39,773 nucleotides of DNA from Metallosphaera yellowstonensis MK1. GTDB taxonomy: Archaea; Thermoproteota; Thermoprotei_A; Sulfolobales; Sulfolobaceae. Positions 33,973 to 39,773 of this stretch are shown piece by piece. Numbering within the stretch: position 1 is the first letter of the stretch; every line of letters begins with the position of its first letter. Position numbers and translations under genes: made by a program. The notes under the pieces are model-generated. The model ran no database searches and was not told the DNA's origin. It worked only from the letters and a program-made list of their open reading frames with translations. The stretch covers positions 611,334 through 651,106 of the forward strand of contig NZ_JH597761.1 in the NCBI RefSeq assembly GCF_000243315.1, read 5' to 3'.

Positions 33973-35113
33973 ACAGCAGTTATGGGACTTTAACGTAACT
34001 TAATGATTTTCATCAACCTGGGCGGTCCACCTAAATGACGTTCAACGAACCTGAGGAACGCCTCCACGCTCCTCAGGTTCAGCTCCCGGCTCCCTGACGA
34101 CGTTAGTCATGATGGTGAAGATCGTGAGGTACCCCTGAAGCCTCTCCCTCCTCCAGAACGAGGAGTCCTCCAGCCCAGGGCCTTGACGTCCCTTGGAGGT
34201 CCTCGATCTCCCACACAACAGGCCTCCTCCTCGCTGAGCGAGAGGTCGTTGGTGTAGAGGTACCTGACGTGTGTCCCGGAGTCACGTTTACGTTCCCGGA
34301 CTAGCAATTTTACCGTAATGGGTCGGCCTCCCAGGGTCAGGTCGGCGTAGTAGACTCCGGGGGGTATCCCACTCGGAGGTGTCCCTCCTCGAGGGTCCCC
34401 TGGGCCGACTCGACCCTGAGCTCGGTTGGACTTGAGCTCAGACACCACGTTGTCCGTCACGAGCTTCTCGGACAGTACTGGAGTCGAAGACTACCCTGGA
34501 CACGCGGAAGTACCCCTTGAGCACGTCCAACATCTGGCTATCTCGATCTTGGTCTTGAACTCGTTGACCATCCCCAAGTCCAACATCTTCCTCACGGCGT
34601 AGGGGAAACCATGAACGTCCTGCCCGAGATCCGCTATGGCGACCGTGAGGAGCTTGGCCCTCTCGAACCTCCCGTGGGTGTGGCAGTAGGTCCAGTAGTT
34701 CTCAGGGGCTCACGTCCTTCCCCCTGGAGTATTGTGGTTCACGGTGTCGTCCACGATGACGACCTGACCCTTCACCGGTCTGACAGGACCTCCAGTCCCT
34801 CCACGTGCCGTCGAGTTCTCCCAACGCCCCATCAGTTCACGTTCCAACCCGAACGTCTCGGCCGCGTTCCTCACCCTGGCCCTCCCACCTACCAGGACCG
34901 TGAGGGCTAGCGCCAACCCGACCTTCCTGCTCCTCCCGTTCCTCCTGACCACGCCCAGAACCTGGTTGACCGCCTTGACCAGCCTCTCCCTAGCGAGTTC
35001 GATCGATCCCTTTCCGTTCAGCATCTTTTGAGCAGGAAGACGTCGAAAAATAAAAACTTCTCGCTAATACCGACTTCCCCGTATTACCTCCCTAAGATTC
35101 CCATAACTGCTGC
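33973..35113 (-). mobile_element. full-length ACAGCAG-type IS (about 1.14 kb)
   Basis: Both ends present: ACAGCAGTTATGGGACTTTA at 33973 and CCCATAACTGCTG ending at about 35112. This is the only copy in the window with both termini and the whole transposase region. No target duplication is obvious. It interrupts the 3' part of the secreted-protein gene at 35114. Confidence 0.8.
33990..35024 (-). pseudogene. transposase of the ACAGCAG-type IS, several frameshifts
   Basis: From ATG 35024: MLNGKGSIELARERLVKAVN to FGLERELMGRWENS, then VKGQVVIVDDTVNHN, YWTYCHTHGRF, VRKMLDLGMVNEFKTKIEIA, GVYYADLTLGGRPITVKLLV, RYLYTNDLSLSEEE, and a tail homologous to FVERHLGGPPxLMKIxKLR with stop at 33990. Frames change at about 34720, 34480 and 34150. 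Assembled length is about 340 residues. DDE-type by the VIVDDT motif; family not resolved. Confidence 0.75.
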
Positions 35114-35851
35114 ACCGTATATGGACCCACCGTTGTCCTCCACTAGGTACGTGGACGTCACTGTGGCCAAATTTCGGCCTTGAACCCTGTCGACGTTTGG
35201 TACACTGGTGAGACCTTGTACACATGCAGTGTCCCGTTGAACCAGTATACGTTCACCGTGTTAGGTAGATCGAAGGTGAAACCAATCATTACCTGTTGGC
35301 CTAAACCGATTTGGCCGACAGACCAGTTTCCCCAGACGACACCATTATAATATTTAGGAAGATATGGTAGTTAGTCATAGATCCGCGTTCTAGGACTACC
35401 ACAATACCGTATGGCCCATACGGACTGGCCGGTTGGTAGTTCCCCAGAAAAGTGGCGGGGTATAGAACACCATACCCTATGCACATCCGCCGTAGTTTCC
35501 TGAGGTACCACTGGGGACTACGATTGTCGTATTCAGCCCGATGACTGACGTCGAGAGCGATACCGAGGCGTTGTTATCCAGATAGCCCTGATTTGGCAAA
35601 ACTTCCAATTGGTTCGTATTCACGACTGCGACGACGCATGGATCAAACCATGCGAGACTGGCCCAATTGGAGCCAGGCGCTGTGACCACTTGGGTGGTCG
35701 TAGTGGTCGTGGACGAACCACCAAACGTGAAAGAGGTAGAGTATGTGAACCATGAAAAGCCTCCCCCGCCTCCGAACCTATAGAAAGCCGAAACCGGTAT
35801 TAGCAATGAAAGTAGGACTAGAGTCATTATTATTAGTATACGCCACATCAT
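35114..35851 (-). pseudogene. secreted protein with signal peptide, frameshifted and truncated by the IS
   Basis: Starts MMWRILIIMTLVLLSLLIPV (hydrophobic signal), then a Gly-rich and Thr-rich linker (FGGGGGF, SSTTTTTTQVV). After NYGG the frame shifts at about 35486 (YGVLYPATFLGNYQPASPYG), again near 35345 (YYNGVVWGNWSVGQIGLGQQ, FTFDLPNTVNVYWFNGTLHV), and ends at the IS border as TYLVEDNGGSIYG. The style, with many Asn/Thr sites and beta strands, is that of extracellular Sulfolobales proteins such as thermopsin relatives or lectin-like peptidases. Function unknown. It belongs with the next two minus-strand genes. Confidence 0.6.
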
Positions 35852-35877
35852 TGAGTGAGGAAAAAGAGAACGACTTT

Positions 35878-36099
35878 TTAAATGGCCCGTCTAAAAATCT
35901 TCCTCAATTCAGGCGAGAGGTAAAAAGTTAATGCGGTGGAAATGATGCCCGCCGCAATGAGGAGCTCCGGTAAATAGTGCACATACCACGGAGGAGGTGG
36001 TTGAATTGCTTCAAGCGGGGGGATTGTAACATTGAAGAAGGTTGTATTAGGGGGGATTGTAATATTGAAGGCTGTAGTATTGGTAACATTGAGTATCAT
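35878..36099 (-). CDS. small sequon-rich single-pass membrane protein
   Basis: 73 residues. The N-terminal half has five N-x-S/T sites in about 25 residues (NVT, NTT, NIT, NTT, NVT), then a proline run PPPPWYVHYLPE, a single transmembrane helix (LLIAAGIISTALTFYL) and a basic tail (RKIFRRAI). This topology puts the Asn-rich segment outside the cell, where Sulfolobales N-glycosylate heavily, and the Arg/Lys tail inside. It could anchor or shield the neighbouring secreted proteins. No family known. Confidence 0.65.
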   Translation of the reverse strand: MILNVTNTTAFNITIPPNTTFFNVTIPPLEAIQPPPPWYVHYLPELLIAAGIISTALTFYLSPELRKIFRRAI

Positions 36100-36138
36100 A
36101 ACAAAAACAAAGGGGAAAGAATTAAAAAAAGCTTTTCC

Positions 36139-37050
36139 TTATAGTCCGTACGTTGTTCCTATCCCCGGGTAGGTGAATTGGTATAGGTAACTCCACCCGC
36201 CATAACTACTATAGGGCCATCCGTTGTATATTTCGGCATAAGCACTGTTGTAAGCTGAGGACGAACCGAGTTGGTAGACGTCCGCGTATATTGTGCCCGA
36301 GGGATTAGTACTAGGCCCAGTATGTTCGTTCCCATCTTCGCCGATATATGCGAAATTGAAGTTTATCATTCCGCCGGACAGATATGGTAACTCATAACGG
36401 AATCCGGAGGATGATTCAGGGGCCTCGACTACGCTCATGGCCGAACCTGTCAGAGTCCACGGTATAGATTCATATACTTTCGTAGTCCAAGTTGCCCCAT
36501 TGGAGTAAAGTACGAAAAACTGAGCCATTGCGGTTCCGTTTTCAAAATTACCTAAGGACACATCAAGACGAGTTACCGTCCCCTCGGCGGGTATATAGTT
36601 TTCATAAGCGTTCAGTTCTTGTCCGTTGTCAAAAGTAAATACGAAATACTGAACGTAGACATTACTCGGTGTTACATATACATAATATCCGGCCTGTACG
36701 AAGCTAGACCCTTCTGAACCAGATGAAGCGCCGGCACCGTATCCGATTTGTGCGGGGCTAAGCCCAACCCATATGGCCACCACGTCAGGATAGAGATAGC
36801 CCGGTTGATAAATGTAAGCTAGCGTAAGATTTTTACGTAAATGTAGTCACTGGCCGTCAGTACTAGGCCCCCAGTAGTTTGTAACCCATGACCTCCACTC
36901 GACAGAGTAAGCCACGCCGGCCCAATTCTCTGAGTTAACGGTATTTACTATCTGGTTCGCCCCTATTTGGCTTGCCGTTATTGCTGATGTGTTTAGAGAG
37001 ATTAGAGCTAGCAAAAATAGCGAAACGCCAATTATTAGGTACTTCCTCAT
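36139..37050 (-). pseudogene. probable glutamic peptidase (G1/eqolisin-like), secreted, with an in-frame TGA
   Basis: Signal peptide MRKYLIIGVSLFLLALISLN, then NSENWAGVAYSVEW (the NWAG hallmark). After WGPSTDGQ an in-frame TGA (36847-36849) occurs; the frame continues unchanged LAYIYQPGYLYPDVVAIWVG, then SSFVQAGYYVYV (candidate catalytic Gln), LNAYENYIPAEGTVTRLDVS, and GSAMSVVEAPESSS (candidate catalytic Glu), ending PGIGTTYGL. This order matches acid-active G1 peptidases. Total about 303 codons. The stop may be a recent mutation, a sequencing error, or read-through; translation could also restart at GTG 36783 without a signal peptide. Confidence 0.55.
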
Positions 37051-37085
37051 TTGCCGGAACGAGAAAATCAGACTTTAAAAAGGGC

Positions 37086-37445
37086 TTAAAACAGTGGGCT
37101 GTAGTTGTAGAGAAAGATAAACGTGTTATTGACATCTACTAGTATCGACAACGCGATAAACGGTAACAATGAGAGCCACTTATACTTACCTACCTTCAAG
37201 ACGTCGAAAAGCCTTGTAAACCAGTAGACCCCGGTGAAAAACAGAAGTTTTATCGATATTGCCATTAGAAGTGCTAAGCGAAACGAGATGATACCTTCAT
37301 TATTGGCGTAGTATATCCAGATAAAGAAGTTCTCTTCATTCAAGATATTTCCTTCATGCCAATACACGGCTGATATGACTAGGTCATAAACGTTGAGTAG
37401 GATGAAGAGAACCCATACTATTTTAAGGATTCTCATCGACATCAC
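37086..37445 (-). CDS. three- to four-helix membrane protein
   Basis: 119 residues. Hydrophobic segments: ILKIVWVLFILLNVYDLVIS, LALLMAISIKLLFFTGVYWF, LSLLPFIALSILVDVNNTFI. The LNVYDLVISAVY ... VDVNN pattern recalls small DUF5658-like membrane proteins, a weak match. GTG start follows the stop of the zinc-finger frame by no gap. Its function is unknown; location upstream of the secreted-protein genes may be incidental. Confidence 0.6.
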   Translation of the reverse strand: MMSMRILKIVWVLFILLNVYDLVISAVYWHEGNILNEENFFIWIYYANNEGIISFRLALLMAISIKLLFFTGVYWFTRLFDVLKVGKYKWLSLLPFIALSILVDVNNTFIFLYNYSPLF

Positions 37446-37700
37446 CTAGCCAACACAGATGTTATGTTTTTTGCAAACATGATCTAGGGTCGAATCCGTA
37501 TTAGCGAACTCCTTCCGACAGACGGGGCAGGTCGTCGTATGCTCAGTATAACGTGTATGTCGTTTCAGAGACGGATTACTTCCGCGGAATGTTAATGATT
37601 TTCTTTCAATTCCACCTTTGGTAGGATAGTTAACAGTCTTTAAGTGGCCACATGTGATAAATACAAGTAGGCTGAAGGTATGAGTAATAAAGTTTTCACA
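37446..37700 (-). pseudogene. C2H2 zinc-finger protein fragment
   Basis: Open minus-strand frame ending HTTTCPVCRKEFANTDSTLD, HVCKKHNICVG, with stop at 37446-37448. CPVC...H-x3-C/H is a C2H2-type finger of the sort common in Sulfolobales viruses and plasmids. No ATG, GTG or TTG occurs in frame back to the IS border at 37709, so the 5' end was probably removed by that insertion. Not visible in start-based ORF calling. Confidence 0.4.
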
Positions 37701-37709
37701 TTTGGTGAT

Positions 37710-37994
37710 ACAGCAGTTATGGGAACCTTAGGGAGGTAATACGGGGAAGTCGGTATTGGCGAGAAGTTTTTCCGACGTCGTCCCGCTGAAAAGGTGCGGA
37801 AAGGGACAGATCGAGTTGGCTAGGGAGAGGCTTAAGGGCCACCTCACGACCTTCACCATCAACAACGTCGTCAGGGAGCTGGGAGCTTAACCTGGGGAGC
37901 GTGGAGGCGTTCCTCAGGTTCTCTAGAGCCGTTTAGGCTGACCACCCAGGCTGATGAAAATCTTTAAGTTACGTTAAAGTCCCATAACTGCTGT
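37710..37994. mobile_element. internally deleted copy (285 bp) of the ACAGCAG-type IS
   Basis: ACAGCAGTTATGGGAACCTT at the left, GTCCCATAACTGCTGT at the right. Keeps about the first 100 bp and last 170 bp of the element. It is inserted in, or adjoins, an IS256-like remnant at 37995. Confidence 0.8.
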
Positions 37995-38173
37995 CATCTA
38001 ATAACGCGTCCTCCCCAACTACCTCAAGGAGGAGCGTGGTCACCACGTGATTTGATAGAGATCTCATGATATGACCTAGCGCTCGTCCCCTTCCCATGTA
38101 CTGATGTAGGATCAATTAAGCCACTTTCATTCTATAGAAACAAATAGAAATCGCAAAGGAGCCCTGAATCGCC
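37995..38173 (-). mobile_element. 5'-end remnant of the IS256-like element
   Basis: Nearly identical to 5370-5545 (start region of the IS256-like transposase on the minus strand) and ends in the same terminus GCAAAGGAGCCCTGAATCGCC at 38173. The rest of the element is missing, replaced by the IS derivative at 37710-37994. Confidence 0.8.
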
Positions 38174-38272
38174 CTAATAGCTCATAGCGACCTTCATAGC
38201 CTCATTAATGTGATAAATTGCGTCGATGATTTCCAGTAGTTCTTCACCTTTCACTTCTCTCTGCGTCTGCAT
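38174..38272 (-). CDS. 32-residue protein following the SWIM gene
   Basis: ATG at 38272: MQTQREVKGEELLEIIDAIY HINEAMKVAMSY, then TAG. Mostly one amphipathic helix. It begins four bases after the SWIM stop (38276), so the two were coupled. The final codon is at the border of the IS256-like terminus, so the native C-terminus may have been longer. Unknown function. Confidence 0.45.
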   Translation of the reverse strand: MQTQREVKGEELLEIIDAIYHINEAMKVAMSY

Positions 38273-38275
38273 CTC

Positions 38276-38556
38276 TTATCCCCAGCTTGCCATGTCTTCT
38301 ATCCTCATGAGGTCTGCCTTACTTTCTCTATCCTTTCCTTAACTTCTTCATCTTGTATTAGCTGTTTCAACGTTTCGATATGCCAGCAGTGGTGCCTGAA
38401 AGTGTACCCCTCACAGTCACACGTAGCTCTTACTACCTTCAAACTAATGGGATCCAATATCAGTCTGATGTAATGCGTTAAATCCTTCCTGGACTTAATT
38501 TGTATATCCGCTGAAACGATTATGCCTTTAGATAATACGTAAAAACATCTAACCTT
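38276..38556 (-). pseudogene. SWIM zinc-finger protein, missing start and frameshifted near the end
   Basis: Reads KVRCFYVLSKGIIVSADIQI, LTHYIRLILDPISLKVVRAT, CDCEGYTFRHHCWHIETLKQ: a classical SWIM motif CxC-x(n)-C-x-H. After RIEKV a one-base shift around 38320 gives KADLMRIEDMASWG and stop. A TAA precedes the first codon and no start codon occurs in frame before TTG at about 38451. SWIM proteins of this size are known from Sulfolobales plasmids and are thought to bind DNA or proteins. Probably inactive here. Confidence 0.6.
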
Positions 38557-38654
38557 TTAATCGGATTTTTGGGGATTTGTGCGGAAATCATTTTGTATCG
38601 AGACACGATATATTTATACCCATTTAAAAATTTTAGTCTCGAATATCGAGAGAA

Positions 38655-38936
38655 TTAACATTCTTCTACTGACGAGATCTCTCCTTTAGTTAGTTTAGTT
38701 GAACATTCTAGCCCTCTCTGAGTCAGTTGATAAGTGGTAGAACCTCTGGTAGGGTGTAACGTCAATAGCCCTCTTTTGATCAGTTCTTTAATACACCTCC
38801 TTACATCTCCTCTTAAATGACCTGGAAACCTCCTCAATACTGCTTCTAAAGGGACGTGAGCAGATAACGAACCGTTGGTGGCGTCAAAAACAGCTACTAA
38901 TATTGCGTTAAGTGTCTCGATACTGCATTTAGCCAT
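38655..38936 (-). CDS. winged helix-turn-helix DNA-binding protein
   Basis: 93 residues with a wHTH arrangement: LNAILVAVFDATNGSLSAHV (helix 1), PLEAVLRRFPGHLRGDVRRC (recognition region), IKELIKRGLLTLHPTRGSTT and YQLTQRGLEC (wing and final strand). It ends with CSTKLTKGEISSVEEC. Divergent from the AbrB-like gene at 38999 with a 62-bp shared promoter region, a setting typical of plasmid copy or transfer regulators. Target not known. Confidence 0.75.
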   Translation of the reverse strand: MAKCSIETLNAILVAVFDATNGSLSAHVPLEAVLRRFPGHLRGDVRRCIKELIKRGLLTLHPTRGSTTYQLTQRGLECSTKLTKGEISSVEEC

Positions 38937-38998
38937 TTTCTGCCAGAATCGTTTTATTCATAACAAGGTTTATAGGTTTTTGGTAGAAAGTGATAATT

Positions 38999-39271
38999 AT
39001 GGAAAGTAAACAAGTAGAGAAGGAGGTAGTTTTCGTAAGCAAGGTTTCCGTAACTAAAGGTAAGAAAAACGGTAGGGAGTACGTCACGTATAGGATAACC
39101 GTTCCTATGGATAAGGCTAGGGAGTTGGAGTTAAACGAAGGGGATTATCTCTTAATAAAGGCTAAGAAGGCTAAGTGGTATCACCTCTTAAATTGGGAGG
39201 AAATGAAGAACGTTTACAACATGTTACCTGAGGAAATAAAAAGAGAAGTCGATGAACTGAATCATAAATAA
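38999..39271 (+). CDS. AbrB-like small DNA-binding protein of plasmid type
   Basis: 90 residues from ATG at 38999: ESKQVEKEVVFVSKVSVTKG and YVTYRITVPMDKARELELNE, GDYLLIKAKKAKWYHLL. The central TYRITVPMDKARELELNEGD is the beta-hairpin plus helix of AbrB/SpoVT-type domains. I prefer this start to the GTG nine bases upstream because TTTATAGG (38970-38977) lies about 26 nt before it. Similar proteins occur in conjugative plasmids of Sulfolobales, so the region may be a plasmid remnant. Confidence 0.75.
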   Translation: MESKQVEKEVVFVSKVSVTKGKKNGREYVTYRITVPMDKARELELNEGDYLLIKAKKAKWYHLLNWEEMKNVYNMLPEEIKREVDELNHK

Positions 39272-39358
39272 GGTTTCAACATATCTCTCGTTAGAGGTAT
39301 TATAACCTTAGGAAAATCACTCTCCCTATTAAGCTCAGCTTTGTCGGATAAGTCTAAA

Positions 39359-39773
39359 ACAGCAGTTATGGGACTTTAACGTAACTTAAAGATTTTCATC
39401 AGCCCAGGCGGTCCACCTAAATGACGTTCAACGAACCTGAGGAACGCCTCCACGCTCCCCAGGTTAAGCTCCCCTACCAGCTCCCTGACGACGTTGTTGA
39501 TGGTGAAGATCGCGAGGTACCCCTGAAGCCTCTCCCTCCTCCAGTATGAGGAGTCCTCCAGCCCAGGGCCTTGACGTCCCTTGGAGTTCCTCGATCTCCC
39601 ACCCGAAAGGCCTCCTCGACTTCCTCGCTGAGCGAGAGGTCGGTCGTGTAGAGGCACCTGGCGTGTGTCCCAGAGTCACGTTTATGTTCCCGGACTAGCA
39701 ACTTCACCATAATCACTCGGCCTCCCAGGGTCAGGTCGGCGTAGTAGACTCCGGGGGGTATCCCACTGGGAGG
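39359..39773 (-). mobile_element. 3' part of another ACAGCAG-type IS, cut by window edge
   Basis: Starts ACAGCAGTTATGGGACTTTA and carries the C-terminal third of the transposase on the minus strand (LGSVEAFLRFVERHLGGPPG, stop at 39376), with frame breaks near 39540. Continues beyond the window. Confidence 0.75.

Noticed and set aside
34611-34910. 99-codon plus-strand ORF within the full-length ACAGCAG-type IS
   Set aside because: Antisense to the recognisable transposase; Pro/Arg-rich shadow frame.

Overview
The window looks like a chromosomal segment of a thermoacidophilic crenarchaeon of the order Sulfolobales. The evidence is a riboflavin operon with the archaeal enzymes (archaeal-type riboflavin synthase, GTP cyclohydrolase III), a glycogen cluster of GT5, GH57, GH15 and debranching enzymes, AGG/AGA-rich codon use, many genes whose TATA box sits about 26 nt before the start codon (leaderless transcripts), VapBC pairs, and IS types common in Sulfolobales (IS256-like, ISH3-like, IS607, IS200/IS605 TnpB-only). 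The fairly G+C-rich core genes suggest something nearer Metallosphaera than Saccharolobus, but this is only an impression. I found no tRNA, rRNA or CRISPR array.

Layout. (1) 1-9200 is an accessory, decaying region: an IS256-like transposase fragment, a broken HD-phosphohydrolase operon, one intact AAA ATPase/DUF4143 gene preceded by a duplicated operator-like repeat, an IS256-like element with an ISH3-like element nested inside it, an unknown two-gene membrane unit (one gene frameshifted) and a dead IS607 element. (2) 9168-12534 (minus) is the riboflavin operon ribB-ribC-ribH-arfA plus a COG0402-type amidohydrolase, all overlapping; the amidohydrolase is a candidate for the unassigned archaeal pyrimidine deaminase. 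(3) 12695-20694 is glycogen metabolism: on the minus strand a sugar nucleotidyltransferase, GH15 glucoamylase and debranching enzyme, and on the plus strand a GH57 glucanase and glycogen synthase. The two operons diverge from a gap of only 34 bp. (4) 20695-23290 is a TnpB-only IS200/IS605-type element whose tnpB is split four codons before its stop by a second ISH3-like element. (5) 23800-25725 is a three-gene operon: ThiS/MoaD/Urm1-like protein, helical-repeat protein, ThiO-like FAD oxidoreductase. (6) 26763-29434 holds a helical protein, pyruvate kinase, a GNAT acetyltransferase and a COG2522 regulator. (7) 29435-39773 is a second accessory region. It contains two VapBC pairs, an unusual AT-rich three-gene unit, a row of secreted or membrane proteins including a probable glutamic (G1) peptidase with an in-frame stop, plasmid-like DNA-binding genes, and six partial or full copies of one IS family whose ends begin ACAGCAGTTATGGGA. 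Two 66-bp MITEs with the same ends lie at 23643 and 32955.

How the parts fit. The core operons are intact and tightly packed: sugar storage and mobilisation, glycolytic exit (pyruvate kinase) and flavin synthesis. The flanking regions show repeated, nested insertion and many single-base frameshifts. Frameshifts are concentrated in mobile or accessory genes and absent from the core genes, which points to real decay more than to assembly error, though reads should be checked. The most interesting points are the riboflavin-operon amidohydrolase, the 34-bp face-to-face glycogen promoters, the TnpB element whose guide-RNA end has been cut off by an insertion, the shared-terminus IS/MITE family, and the secreted-protein cluster with a G1-like peptidase.
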